In this document: positions 46,546 to 57,828 of the stretch, in pieces
Layout of the letters: each line of letters begins with the position of its first letter
How positions within the stretch are numbered: the first letter of the stretch is position 1
Source of the DNA: Schistocerca nitens
Taxonomy: Eukaryota; Arthropoda; Insecta; Orthoptera; Acrididae
Assembly: GCF_023898315.1 (NCBI RefSeq)
Contig: NC_064619.1
Location: 483,145,376-483,209,375 of the forward strand
Direction of reading: 5' to 3'
Length of the DNA: 64,000 nucleotides
The notes under the pieces: model-generated
What the model saw: the letters and a program-made list of their open reading frames with translations, nothing else
Databases searched by the model: none
Told to the model about the DNA's origin: nothing
Translations under genes and position numbers: made by a program

Positions 46546-47534
46546 CGAGCGGCGTTCAAGAAGTAATCCAGCATATTTCTTTATCTGTCAGTTTCGAGAG
46601 ACATAATGCAGAATTTGTTGTGGGACGTCGTGGAATATTCCCGCTTCAGCCTCGACAGTTTCATGAAGTAACGACAGGTGGCGGCGCTTTACGTAGCCTT
46701 CATAATGGCGTCTGTAACAGAGGTGCATTCCAAGCAGAGAGCTGCCACTGAGTTTCTTTTGGCGGAAAAACCAGAGAATTGTAGATATTCATAGTTGCCT
46801 GCAGAATGTCTACTAACAGCTGGCAGTGGACAAAAGCAAGGTGAGTCGTTGGGCAAGGCGTCTGTTATCATCGCAACAAGGTCGCATAAACCTGTCCGAT
46901 CATCCCGCGTGCCGGCCGGCTGCAAACAGCTGTGACTGCTGCAGTGTTGGAACGTGCGGACACTCTCATTCGAGGTGATTGGCAGATCACAGTCAAACAC
47001 CTCTCTGTAAATCTGCACGTCTTTTTTATATTACTGACACACTAACCACCCTCCCCCCTGCGGGTTCGGGGGTTAGAATAGGCCCGCGGTATTCCTGCCT
47101 GTCGTAAGAGGCGACTAAAAGGAGTTTCAACCGTTTCGGCCTTCCATGTGATGGTCCCCCTTGGGGTTTGACCTCCATTTTTCAAAATTCTACAGAAGTA
47201 CGAGCCTTTTGGGGAAGGACGCCTTACGTGGTGTACCACTGGTCCTCAGTGCACTAAGACCTTGGCACTCAGCATTGTACCGGCGTTGTAACCATACACA
47301 TTATTCCTCAAATTGGGCCTAAACGCCTGATGGGTTATACACGTTACGCCCATAGTGCGTCCCCATCTGCACCTACGATCATGATGGACTTTCCATGGCA
47401 CCATAAATCCAGCACGGTAGCCAGCCCGTTGTGGTGGGGTCGTCATGTACCCTCTAGGTTGTAGCCCCCTGACCACACAGGGATCGTACTGCCGATACCT
47501 GAGCTGCACCCTCCCCACGTCGGCCAAGGAGTAG

Positions 47535-49171
47535 ATGCCCGTCTCGTTGGGGCATCAGGACTCCCGGCAATGGTCATCCTGCCAGGTGGCCCTTGCTGAG
47601 GCTGGGTGGCGCCCGTGGGGAGAGCCCCTGGTCGGAGTGGGTGGTATCGGGGCAGACGTTTCGCAGATGAAACGTCAACACGTATCAGGTCGCTCTGCGG
47701 CTGAGTCTTTCAACAGGAAAGGTACTGTTTCTAGTCCTGGTTCTCCTGCCCTTTCCCCCTTGGCCACTCCCTGGGAGGAAGGACAGGCCCGCCGGCGTGG
47801 GGCGAAGTACTTCCCCCGCTATTTGGTCTGTTCTCGAACCGATGGGGGGACGTTCGCCACCTCCAAGCCCATGTTCTTTGTTCAGCACATTGAGGACATC
47901 TTCGGGGAAATCGAGGCTCTCAGTAAGATGCGTTCGGGGTCCGTTCTTAGAAAGACCACCTCCGCCACACAGTCGGCGGCGCTCCAGGCGTGCGACCGCC
48001 TCGGGGACATCCCAGTGTCCATTGTCCCGCATCTGGCACTAAATAGGACGCAGGGGGTTATTTTTCATCGGGACCTCCTGCTGCAATCTGATGAGGAGCT
48101 CAGGGCCAACCTGGAGCGCCGAGGCGTGCATTTCGTCCGGCGAGTCCAGCGCGGCCCCAAAGACCATCGCATCGACACCGGGGCCTTTATCCTCGCCTTC
48201 GAGGGGGACGTTCTCCCGGAGAAGGTAAAGGTGATGTGCCACCGGTGCGCCGTGCGACCTTACGTCCCGCCACCTATGCGCTGTTTTCGGTGTTTGCGCT
48301 TTGGGCACATGTCGTCACGGTGTGAGGCCGAGCCCCTTTGTGGCGATTGTGGGCGTCCTCTTCGTGAGGAACATACATGCACCCCACCACCTCGGTGCGT
48401 TAATTGTCCTGGCATCCACTCGCCTATATCCTCAGACTGCCCTGCATATCAGAAGGAGAAGAAGATACAAGAACTCAAAACTTTGGATCGTCTCTCTTAT
48501 TCTGAGGCCAGGAAGAAGTATGACCGCCTCCATCCCGTGCCGTTGACCACTTCGTTTGCCTCAGTTGTGTCCACTCCTTCCGCGGTATCCTCACCCCTAT
48601 CCTGTCCCCCCTCTGCCTCCTCCCCCCATCCAGGGTCTCTGCCTCCGCCTCCCAAACCCCTCCCTTCCAAATCCTCCTCCCCCGTGGCCCCCGCCCCCTC
48701 TGCCCCAGGGGCCACCCTTCCTCCTCCTCCTCCTCCCCCCCCCCGCCGCCTGAGAAGCGATCCTCTTCTCAGGCGTCCATCGGGGAAACGTTCCGGACCC
48801 CAGCTTCCGAGGTCCGGCGTTCCAAAACGGACCCCGCGCGTGAGGACCTTCTTCGAGTCCAGCCCACCATCCCTGCGCCTTCTCGGACTTCCAAGAAGGC
48901 CTCCAAGAAGAAGTCTCTATCCCCCTCTCCACCCCGTCGCGTTTCGTCTGACGCTCCATCCGTGAGTCGCTGTTCCTGGCCGTCCTCAGTTTCGCCAGGA
49001 CACTCTGCTGCCAGGCGCTCAGCTGGCCTCTCGTCGGCAAATGATGCTGCCTCTTCTACACAACCAGGGACAGCGGCCGCAGCTGGCGACGACTCGATGG
49101 ACCAGGATCCGCCTCCCGCCGGTTGTAGCGTTGTTCCCTCGAAACCTGGCCCTCCGCGGCCGTCGAGGTGA
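47535..49171 (+). pseudogene. LINE ORF1, RNA-binding protein with zinc knuckles
   Basis: Starts at ATG 47535 and runs open to 48965. Residues about 95-240 form the region before the knuckles (FVQHIEDIFGEIEALSKM, then a VKVMCHRCAVRPYVPP segment). The knuckles are CFRCLRFGHMSSRC, CGDCGRPLREEHTC and CVNCPGIHSPISSDC (about residues 253-308). A proline-rich tail follows. At a run of about ten C (48736-48745) the frame slips. In the next frame, conserved-looking sequence (PPEKRSSSQAS, then DSMDQDPPPAGC) continues to a stop at 49171, so the true ORF1 probably ends there. A one-base slip in the C-run, real or a sequencing error, explains it. The protein would coat the LINE RNA. Confidence 0.85.
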
Positions 49172-49214
49172 CCAGCTCTTCCCCTGTCCCGTTCCCCCTC
49201 TTTTTTGACTAGCG

Positions 49215-52200
49215 ATGGCCTTGTTACATTGGAACATAAGAGGTATTCGATCTAATCGGGAGGAATTACAACTGCTCCTCCGCCTGCACTGTCCGTATTG
49301 CCTTTACCCACTATACCTCGGAGCGGTATGACCTCACCCCTGTGGACGGTATCCAAGCTCATGGTGGGGTCATGTTGCTCGTTCGGGACGATGTCTATTA
49401 CCATCCCATCCCGTTGACCATCCCACTCCAAGCAATAGCTGTCCGTATTACTCTTTCTGCTTTTACTTTTTCAGTTTGTACCATCTACACTCCATCGTCA
49501 TGTGCTGTTAGTCGGGCTGACATGATGAACCTGATCGTTCAGCTTCCCCCGCCGTTTTTATTGTTTGGCGACTTCAATGCCCATCATCCCCTTTGGGGCT
49601 CTCCTGCATCCTGTCAAAGAGGCTCACTCTTGGCGGATGTCTTCAACCATCTCAATCTTGTCTGCCTCAATACTGGCGCCCCGACTTTCCTCTCGGACTC
49701 TACTCGTACCTACTCCCACTTGGACCTCTCGATCTGTTCTACCACTCTTGCCCGTCGGTTCTAGTGGTATGTCCTTTCTGACACCTATTCGAGCGACCAC
49801 TTCCCCTGTGTCGTTCGTCTCCTGCACCACACCCCATCCCCACGTCCTTCAAGCTGGAACATACCGAAAGCTGACTGGGGACTTTACTCCTCCCTGGCGA
49901 CCTTTCCGGACCACGATTTTCTCAGTTGTGACAGTTAGGCCGAATACCTCATGGCTGTTATCATCAATGCTGCCGAACGTTCCATTCCTCGTACTACCTC
50001 TTCTTCACGTCGCGTTTCCGTCCCCTGGTGGAACGAGGCTTGTAGAGACGCTATCCGTGCTCGACGACGTGCTTTACGCACCTTTCGCCGCCATCCTACG
50101 TTGGCGAATTGTATTGGATACAAACGACTCCGAGCGCAATGCCGTAGAGTCATCAAAGACAGCAAAAAAGCTTGTTGGGCCTCTTTCACCAGCTCCTTTA
50201 ACAGTTTTACTCCCTCTTCTGTCGTTTGGGCTATACCTGCGCCGGCTGTCGGGCATTAAGGCCCACTCCTCGGTACCTGGCCTGACCTCAGGTAATGCGG
50301 TCCTCGTTGATCCTGTGGCTGTCTCCAACGCCTTCGGCCGGTTTTTCGCGGAGGTTTCAAGCTCCGCCCATTACCACCCTGCCTTCCTTCCCGGGAAAGA
50401 GGCAGAGGAGGCTCGGCGACCTTCCTTCCACTCGCTGAATCTGGAAACTTATAATGCCCCCTTTACTATGCGGGAACTCGAACGTGCGCTTGCACTGTCC
50501 CGGTCCTCTGCTCCGGGGCCAGATGCCATTCACGTTCAGATGCTGGCACACCTTTCTCCGGCGGGCAAAAGCTTCCTTCTTCGTACCTACAATCGCGTCT
50601 GGACCGAAGGTCAGGTCCCCATGCGTTGGCGTGACGTTGTCGTTGTTCCTATACCCAAACCCGGGAAGGATAGACACCTTCCTTCTAGTTACCGCCCCAT
50701 TTCTCTTACAAGCTGTGTCTGTAAGGTGATGGAGCGCATGGTTCATGCTCGGTTAGTTTGGATTCTTGAATCTCGACGGCTACTTACTAATGTCCAATGC
50801 GGCTTTCGTCGCCGCCGCTCCACTGTTGACCACCTTGTGACCTTGTCGACATTCATCATGAACAACTTTTTGCGAAGGCGCCAAACGGTAGCAGTGTTCT
50901 TCGATTTGGAGAAGGCTTATGATACCTGTTGGAGAGGAGGTATCCTCCGTACTATGCACAGGTGGGGCCTACGCGGTCGCCTGCCCCTTTTTATTGATTC
51001 CTTTTTAACGGATCGAAAGTTTAGGGTACGTGTGGGTTCCGTATTGTCCGACGTCTTCCTCCGGGAGAACGGAGTGCCTCAGGGCTCCGTCTTGAGCGTA
51101 GCCCTTTTTGCCATCGCGATCAATCCAATTATGGATTGCATTCCACCTAATGTCTCAGGCTCTCTCTTTGTCGATGACTTCGCGATCTACTGCAGTGCCC
51201 AGAGAACATGCCTCCTGGAGCGCTGCCTTCAGCGTTGTCTAGACAGCCTCTACTCATGGAGCGTGGCAAATGGCTTCCGGTTCTCTGAAGAGAAGACGGT
51301 TTGTATCAACTTTTGGCGATATAAAGCGTTCCTTCCGCCATCCTTACATCTCGGTCCCGTTGTTCTCCCATTCGTGGAAACAACTAAGTTTCTAGGGCTC
51401 ACGTTGGACAGGAAACTGTGTTGGTCTCCGCATGTCTCTTATTTGGCGGCCCGTTGTACACGTTCCCTTAATGTCCTCAGAGTTCTTAGTGGTTCATCTT
51501 GGGGAGCGGATCGCACTGTCCTGCTTCGCTTGTATCGGTCCTTAGTACGATCGAAGCTCGATTATGGGAGCTTCGTCTACTCGTCTGCTCGGCCATCCCT
51601 CTTACGCCGTCTCAACTCCATCCACCATCGGGGGTTACCTCTTGCGACCGGAGCCTTCTACACTAGTCCTGTCGAGAGTCTTTATGCTGAAGCTGCCGAA
51701 TTACCATTGACCTACCGGCGCGACGTACTGCTGTGTCGGTATGCCTGCCGGCTGTTGTCTATGCCCGAGCACCCCTCTTACAGTCCTCCTTCGCCGATTC
51801 TCTCGTCCGTCAGTGCGGGTTGTATGTGTCTGCCCTGCTGCCCCCCGGAGTCCGCTTCCGTCGCCTGCTTCGACAGTTGGATTTTGCCCTCCCTACCACC
51901 TTCAGAGAGGGTGAGAGCCCGACACCACCTTGGCTCCAGGCTCCGGTTCATATTTATCTCGACCTCAGCACACTCCCAAAGGAGGGTACTCCGGCTGCAG
52001 TGTATTGCTCACGGTTTGTCGAACTTCGTGCTCGACTTGCCGGTCACACCTTTATTTACACCGATGGCTCCAAAACTGACGATGGTGTCGGCTGTGCCTT
52101 TGTCGTCGGGGCCGCCACCTTTAAATACCGGCTCCTCGACCAATGTTCGAGCTTTACGCCCGAGCTTTTTGTTCTCCATCAGGCCGTTCAGTATGCCCGC

Positions 52201-52830
52201 CGCCACCGCCATTCATCGTATGTACTCTTCTCTGACTCACTCAGTGCTCTTCAGAGCCTTGGAGCTCCCTATTCGGTCCATCCCTTGATTCAACGGATAC
52301 AGCAGTCCCCCCATTCTTTCGCTGATAACGGTTCTCCTGTCAGCTTTCTGTGGGTTCCCGGACATGTAGGAGTGCCTGGGAATGAGGCTGCGGATGCTGC
52401 AGCCAAGGCTGCAGTCCTCCTGCCTCGGCCAGCCTCCCATTGTGTCCCATCATCTGACGTTCGTGGGGATGTTTGTAAGAGGCTTGTGTCGTTGTGGTGG
52501 GATGCTTGGTCATCCCTCCAAGGAAACAAGCTCCGGGTAGTAAAACCGCTCCCCACTGCTTGGACAACCTCCTCCCGACCATCTCGGCGAGAGGAGGTCC
52601 TTCTGACCAGGTTGCGGATTGGGCATTGCCGGTATAGCCACCGCTACCTGCTCTCCGGTGACCCAGCCCCGCAGTGCCCTTGTGGTCAGGCATTAACAGT
52701 GCGCCATGTTTTATTGTCGTGTCCCCGCTTTAGTCAATCTCGTGTTGTCCTGTCCCTGCCATCTACTTTACCGGATATTTTAGCTGATGACGCTCGAGCA
52801 GCTGCTCGTGTTCTGCGTTTTATAACTTGA
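49215..52830 (+). pseudogene. LINE ORF2: endonuclease, reverse transcriptase, RNase H
   Basis: ATG 49215 reads MALLHWNIRGIRSNREELQL, the start of an apurinic-type endonuclease, then the frame is lost with an apparent deletion before 49342. The endonuclease resumes (HGGVMLLVRDDVY, LFGDFNAHHPLWGS near 49565) to stops near 49762 and 49937, with SDHFP between. The RT frame runs from about 50220: GPDAIHVQML, PIPKPGKDRH, SYRPISLTSCVCKVMER, FFDLEKAYD, NGVPQGSVLS and the catalytic LFVDDF (about 51170). Near 51780 it shifts to the frame of RNase H: YTDGSKT (about 52060), PELFVLHQA, LFSDSLSALQSL, WVPGHVGVPGNEAAD, then CPCGQALTVRHVLLSC and a stop at 52830. Catalytic residues of RT and RNase H are intact. 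A 220-residue Ser/Pro-rich stretch from 49565 in another frame is not real protein. Confidence 0.9.
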
Positions 52831-53929
52831 CTGACTTGTCCAAAGACATCTAACCTTTTTACTTATTTTATCTACATCTTTGTTAGGTCTTTCTGGTGTC
52901 CCCCCCCCCCTCCCCTTGAGTTTTACTAGATTCCCTGTGCTCTAACAACAGTGACTGGGCGCTAATGACCTCAGTAGTTGAGCGCCCTTAAACCCCACAA
53001 AAAAAAAAAAAAAACACTAACCACCCTGATGGGGAACTCAAAGATGTGTGCCTGCTGGGTTTCTCACCGCCTAATAGAAGAACATGAAGACCAACGAAGG
53101 ACAATCTGTGAGGAATTGCTTGCGCTTTACAACGCTCATTGCGAAAATTTTTTGTCGAACAGCGTCACACGCGATGAAACATGAGTTCCTCACTTCGAAC
53201 CCGAAATAAAACGGCAATCCATAGAGTGGAGCCACACCATCCGTCCTCCGAAGAAAAAGTTCAAAGCCGCAGCCTGAGCCGTCAAAGTCATGGCGACGGT
53301 CTTCTGGGAATCTGAAGAGGTTATTCCGTTCAATGTCGTCCCTTGTGGTGCAGCGCGCAGCTCTGCAGCGTGATGTTCTACCGTCAGGAAATTGAACAAA
53401 CGACTTCAGTGTGTTCGTCGCTACTAAAATGCAAACGAAATCCTTCTCCATCAGAATGCAAGGCCTCACAGAAGTCTGCGCACCCTAGAGGAGCTAAAAA
53501 AAATCAGTGGATTGTTCTTCCTCATCCACCCTACAGCCTGGATCTCGTACCTTCCATCTGTTTGGCCCAATGAAGTATGCACTCTGTGGGAGGCAGTACT
53601 CATGCGGAGGTTACTGATGTAGCAAGACGTTGGCTGAGACGTCGACCAGTAGAGGGGTACTGAGACCAGATAGTCAAGGGAACGCAGGACTGGGTTACGA
53701 TTGTGGACGGGGCAGTAATAAGTTACTATTGGTTACCGTTTACAGCTACACACAATTTTTTAAAGTAGTAATTTCATGGGAAAAAGGAACACCTAAATCT
53801 CTCCGTTAGAGCTCTGATTTCTCTTTTTTTTGTGATTATCATTTCTCCCTACGTAGGTGGGTGTCAACAAATTCTATTCGTATTCGGAAGAGAGAGATGG
53901 TGACTGAAATTTCGTAAATAGGTCTTGCC

Positions 53930-54742
53930 GCAAAGAGAACCGCCTTTGTTTCAGTGACTGTCACCCAAACTCGCGTATCATATCAGTGACACTCTCACCC
54001 CCTATGGCGCGATAACACGAAACAGGCTGCCCTTCTTTGCACTTTTTCCTTGTCCTCCGTCAATCCTACCTGGTAAGGATCCCACAACGCGCAGTAATAT
54101 TCCAGCAGAAGACGGACAAGTGTAATGTAAGCTGTCTCTTTAGTGGGTTTGTCGCGTCTTCTTAGTGTTCTGCCAACAAAGCGCAGTCTTTGTTTCGCCT
54201 TCCCCACAATATTATCAATGTGGTCTTTCCAATTTAAATTGCTCTTAATTGTAATTCCTAGGGGCCGGCCGGAGTGGCCGTGCGGTTCTGGGCGCTACAG
54301 TCTGGAACCGAGCGACCGCTACGGTCGCAGGTTCGAATCCTGCCTCGGGCATGGATGTGTGTGATGTCCTTAGGTTAGCTAGGTTTAATTAGTTCTAAGT
54401 TCTAGGCGACTGATGACCTCAGAAGTTAAGTCGCATAGTGCTCCTAGGTATTTAGTCGAACTGACAGCCCTTAGATTTGTCCGATTTATCGTATACACAA
54501 AATTTATCGGATATATTTTAGTTCCCATGTGGATGACCTCGCACTTTTCTTTGTTTAGTGCTAATTGCCACTGTTCGCACCAAATGGAATTTCTCTCTAG
54601 ATCATTTTGTAATTTGAATTGAATGTCTGATGATTTTACTAGACGGTAAATTACAGTATTATCTACAAACAACGTAAGGGGACTGCTCAGATTATCACAT
54701 AGATCATTTATGTAAATCAAGAACAGCAGAGGGCCTATGACT
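53930..54742 (-). pseudogene. LINE reverse transcriptase relic with inserted SINE
   Basis: Read right to left: GPLLFLIYINDLCD, then LFVDNTVIY, where the FADD-type catalytic motif has become VDN (one Asp lost), then WCEQWQLALNKEKCEVIHMG and STKYLG up to the SINE. Beyond the SINE, in continuation, come ITIKSNLNWKDHIDNI, AKQRLRFVGRTLRRRDKPT, LLEYYCALWDPYQ and KVQRRAACFVL, ending near 53995. This is the palm and thumb of a jockey/CR1-type LINE. The part before motif B is missing, so it is 5'-truncated. Confidence 0.85.
54263..54441 (+). mobile_element. SINE family A copy inside LINE relic
   Basis: Plus-strand SINE with an intact B box (GGTTCGAATCC), flanked by a 7-bp duplication TCCTAGG at 54256-54262 and 54442-54448. 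Its 3' end stops at CATAGTGC, about 20 bp short of other copies. Confidence 0.9.
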
Positions 54743-54849
54743 CAACAATAAATAAAATACCACACTTTATTAATGAAGGAATCAATAGTGTTTTCAGTGA
54801 GCTACAATTTAGCAAATCACCATTAAATACAGATACAACAGGTAATGCT

Positions 54850-55210
54850 TTAAAAACAAGCCACTGTGATCTGGGCAGAAGGCCTTACACGCCAGGAATG
54901 GCAATAAATTAAGAATTGTTTAAAACTAGCTGCAACTTAAAAATTACAGCTATTGAAATATTAAAAGCAAGTCACCAAAAACGCAGCAAAAGGCATGAGA
55001 TGCCAAGAATGACAATAAATAAGGTTTTAAGGCTTACTGCTAAAATACAATTACCAAATTCGAATTTTAATGCAAATGACCACAATCACGACTGAAAGCC
55101 TTAGACGTCACGAACGGCAATAATAAGACAAAAAATTTGAATCCTGCTGTAAAACAGCAAATACAATAGCAAAATGTAAATAAAAAAACAAGCAACTGAT
55201 CCAGACGGTG
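54850..55210. repeat. Degenerate tandem array, about 108-bp unit
   Basis: Three related units share an AAACAAG-CCAC block (near 54854, 54963, 55072) and, 25-30 bp later, a GCCTTA..CG.CA.GAA.GGCAATAA block (near 54881, 54991, 55098). A fourth partial unit starts at about 55187. Units differ from each other by a fifth or more. Such arrays occur in LTR or untranslated parts of retroelements; no protein is encoded. Confidence 0.6.
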
Positions 55211-56339
55211 CTCCAGCAATTGACAAATCGAGCTCTGGGAAGGTCCGGCAACAAAAACTTTCACGAGCGATGAGATAGGCAGCCAAGAGTTGCATTCACT
55301 TCACAAGATGGTAACTCAGACTAGTCATAGTCTAACGAATAACTAATGATAATCTTGCTGAAGCTACGTGACGTCCGATGAACCAAATGCAACTACATCC
55401 AGAATACTGTGTTTAAAGCGTCCGGAACGAGATAGGAACGAGTACCACCAGAGTGAAGTATCACCCCTGCTCTTCGCCTTGGCGACACTACGAGCAGCAA
55501 CACGAACCCAAGTCACTGGAGAATCGAGAGATATCACGATGGTGGAGCTTTCTCTACTGGGATTGAAATGCACTCATCTTAAAGCTTGCTGGATCCGGTT
55601 TACGACGAGGTCGTGCACCCTCGTGCATCTGGCCGTGCATGTGTGCCGCCAGTGGTCCCGGCATGTTCTGGCACTGCGCGGGCCTGGCTCCTCCTGTCCC
55701 CAACCGAAGTGCCCACTCACACGACTCTGGAAAACAGCGACGTCGCCCCAAAGGTAGGGCAACAGTTACTGCATATCGATAACCGCCGCTGCTGCCACTA
55801 GCGTACAGGGAACGCTTGCGAAACGGGGTGGCGCCGGTCAGCACGAGAAGAAGGCAAACAACCGCATCCATGCCAACTAAACGATACCGTCTGGCCTCCA
55901 ACGGAGGGCGGAAACCTACAAACAGCGCCAGCGCGAACTGCAGCACGGCTGAGGTACCATGTGTGCATACAGGCCTTCCCAGTAAGGTGACCTAGGGCCT
56001 TTGCACTGGACGGAGAATAGGTTGGCGAATAGTGGGGAGTAATATGGTGTGTTGGAATCCTGAATAAAAACAGCCTGCTTTGAGAAAAAAAAAAGTGCCG
56101 CATTATATACTGAGCGCCCCTCGTATATGTAGATATAAAGCAGTCAGGGCGGAGAACTGTATTAGTTAACCAAAACAGTGTTATCCTTCTCAAATACAAC
56201 ATGTACTCCGTAATTCTAAAAGAGGCTGACGCAGGTGATACTGTACCGATGATGATGTCATCTACGGCGACACGTTCCAAGCTACGTGGGAAGCCCGCGC
56301 TGGCTGTAATCAGTTTGCAAGTGTGGGCACATTTGTCTG

Positions 56340-56456
56340 CGTTTCGCATTCTCCGGGTCGCACAGCGGCGGTCGGCCTGCCAAGGCTGTTGCCAGCGCCG
56401 CCCTGCGTGAGCTCGGGTGCCGACGACGCCGAATGAGCGGCTATTACCATCTCAAA

Positions 56457-56494
<38 letters not shown>

Positions 56495-56745
56495 TCACCT
56501 AGCTGCCGCTAGCCGCGCCCGGCACTGTTGTCGCAGCGCAGCGTCGCCAAAGGCCAAGGTGAGGCGCTGTCGCAGCCGCTGCCGGCCCGGCCCGTCAGCT
56601 CGCCGGACGAGCGGCCCCGTCTCTTCTGAAGCAGAGACCGCACCACAGCTACCCGTCTGGCTGATGGACCGTGCGGCCGCGCGGGGACACTGCTGCGCAC
56701 ATTCCACTCCTACCTCAACTCAGGGCACCGAAGAACACACTTCAC
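56340..56745. promoter_or_regulatory. CpG-rich block with (CGG)12 and splice-like sites
   Basis: Dense CpG sequence containing (CGG)12. AAG|GTGAGG at 56556-56562 on the plus strand and, on the minus strand, AG|GTGAG ending the block at 56494-56500 both resemble 5' splice sites, so either strand could carry a first exon. Poly-Ala and poly-Arg frames through the repeat are not convincing proteins. No TATA box is seen. A host promoter region is a real but unproven possibility. Confidence 0.3.
56458..56493. repeat. (CGG)12 trinucleotide repeat
   Basis: Twelve uninterrupted CGG units in a CpG-rich context; able to form hairpins or quadruplexes and likely polymorphic. Confidence 0.93.
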
Positions 56746-56749
56746 GGTG

Positions 56750-57156
56750 TGAAACGTCCCCTTAGAAAAATTTATGAATGATTGTGCTGGTAAACCCCTT
56801 ACGTTATTTGATTTTCTAACAGCTGAGCAAAACTGAACGTATTCAGACATTTCTCTCTTTACTTATTCTGATCATTACTAAACTGACACACAATATTTTT
56901 AGTGCATCGCAATCTGACTTTAAAAAATCCCTACAAAAGAATGGCCCTGACTAACAATAACCTATACCTTTCATGAATCACTTACCTCACAAAAATCTTC
57001 GTTACTCGAACTACTACAATACAGCGAGCGGCAATACTGTCAGCTAAATAGAAGATTCTAATTACTGAAGGCACTAACTACTGATAGGCATACTTAACAA
57101 ATGAAAGATTCTGATAGAGAACAAACAATGTATTTACCTTAATAGTGTTCAAAAGT

Positions 57157-57204
<48 letters not shown>

Positions 57205-57476
57205 CATCCAGTCTTACAAATTTACTGTCTCTGATGGACACACGTCCAGATCATCCGCTCTCAAAACTCCGCCATCTCACTCCCCACATCCACCACTGCT
57301 GGCGGCTCACCTCCAACTGCGCAACGCGACGCGCTGTTAACAGCCAACTGCCCAACACTACAATAGCGAATTCCAACAATGCAAACCAGCCACAGAGTGC
57401 ACACAGCAGAGTCAGTCATTTTCATATAGAGCGCTACATGGCATTACCAACATATAACCTAAACAGCCTACTTACA
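56750..57476 (+). mobile_element. LTR-like repeat, copy 2 (probable solo LTR)
   Basis: 727 bp, starts TGAAACGTCC and ends CTTACA (TG...CA), with GGTG on both sides (56746-56749 and 57477-57480) as a possible 4-bp target duplication. It is homologous in inverse orientation to 57829-58537 and 1021-1684. The internal (AT)n run is expanded to over 40 bp. No coding region or second LTR in the same orientation follows, hence solo LTR. Confidence 0.65.
57160..57202. repeat. (AT)n microsatellite inside LTR-like repeat
   Basis: About 21 AT units. The same position in the other two copies has only 7-8 units (1256-1271 and 58111-58126). Confidence 0.93.
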
Positions 57477-57480
57477 GGTG

Positions 57481-57828
57481 TAAATAGAAAACCAACTGGA
57501 TTTTAAAATTTCACTCGTGGAGCGTTTTAATGCTGGCAAGGGGCACCTCATTCTTCTTCTTCCTTTGCATTTCAAGGTTTAGGCATCTGTGCCTCTCCCG
57601 CCTTCACTTTTCACTGCCACCTTGTTCTGCATCTTCCTATGTCCCTTCTTCCTCTTGATTGGTAAAGCACAGCCTGACGTGAGATTCTCTCTACACTCTA
57701 TTTAAAAGAGATTTTCCCGTTATATTTTAATTTCTTCAACTTTTTCATTAACATTATAAATATCAAGTTGATCACCAGTATCCTCATTTTTTTTATACAC
57801 TGTTCAAAAGACTTCGGGAAACAAGAGG
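57481..57828. other. Spacer between inverted LTR-like repeats
   Basis: 348 bp of T-rich DNA with no frame or repeat that I recognise. Confidence 0.5.

Larger units (their letters stand above)
47053..53013 (+). mobile_element. Near full-length non-LTR retrotransposon (I/R1-like)
   Basis: A 5961-bp LINE with a 14-bp target duplication ACACTAACCACCCT at 47039-47052 and 53014-53027 and a 3' A run at about 52998-53013. Order: 5' UTR (47053-47534), ORF1 nucleic-acid-binding protein, ORF2 with endonuclease, reverse transcriptase, RNase H and a C-terminal CCHC-like knuckle, then a 3' UTR of about 170 bp. RNase H in ORF2 places it with the I/R1/Loa-type LINEs rather than jockey. It is inserted in a mariner. 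Both ORFs carry frame breaks, so it cannot move by itself. Confidence 0.93.
53661..55952. mobile_element. 2.3-kb composite insertion in mariner
   Basis: Flanked by the 5-bp duplication GGTAC at 53656-53660 and 55953-55957, where the mariner sequence would otherwise be continuous. Contents from left: unassigned DNA (53661-53929), a minus-strand LINE relic with a SINE in it, an array of 108-bp repeats, then GC-rich unassigned DNA. The ends (TGAGACC and GGCTGA) are not obviously inverted repeats. A 5-bp duplication suits an LTR element, but I see no LTR pair or gag-pol, so the class is unknown. Confidence 0.55.
46546..56123 (+). pseudogene. mariner element and transposase spread over 9.6 kb
   Basis: Three collinear pieces: 46546-47052, 53014-53660 and 55953-56123. 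The terminal repeats CGAGCGGCGTTC at the left and, on the complement of the right, CGAGGGGCGCTC match, with TA at 56124-56125. The left piece holds the N-terminal region. The middle piece has the catalytic start DET followed by W-equivalent sequence near 53170, KKKFKAA (near 53255), ATVFWESEEV near 53290-53325, and LPHPPYSLDLVPS near 53520. The right piece is the 3' untranslated end with poly-A-like tract. Many frameshifts and deletions. It is a different mariner family from 3042-4310. Confidence 0.85.

Noticed and set aside
48597..49040. Gly/Arg-rich frame on the minus strand
   Set aside because: It is the antisense of the proline-rich part of LINE ORF1; composition explains it.
49565..50220. 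The first 220 residues of a 907-residue open frame
   Set aside because: This Ser/Pro-rich stretch is out of frame with the real endonuclease segments, which are in another frame; only the part after about 50220 is genuine LINE reverse transcriptase.
47053..53013. Classifying the LINE as jockey
   Set aside because: ORF2 carries a clear RNase H domain, which jockey elements lack; an I/R1/Loa-type assignment fits better.
55798..56349. 183-residue minus-strand frame
   Set aside because: It runs across a junction between GC-rich insert DNA and a mariner 3' end, so it cannot be an inherited gene.
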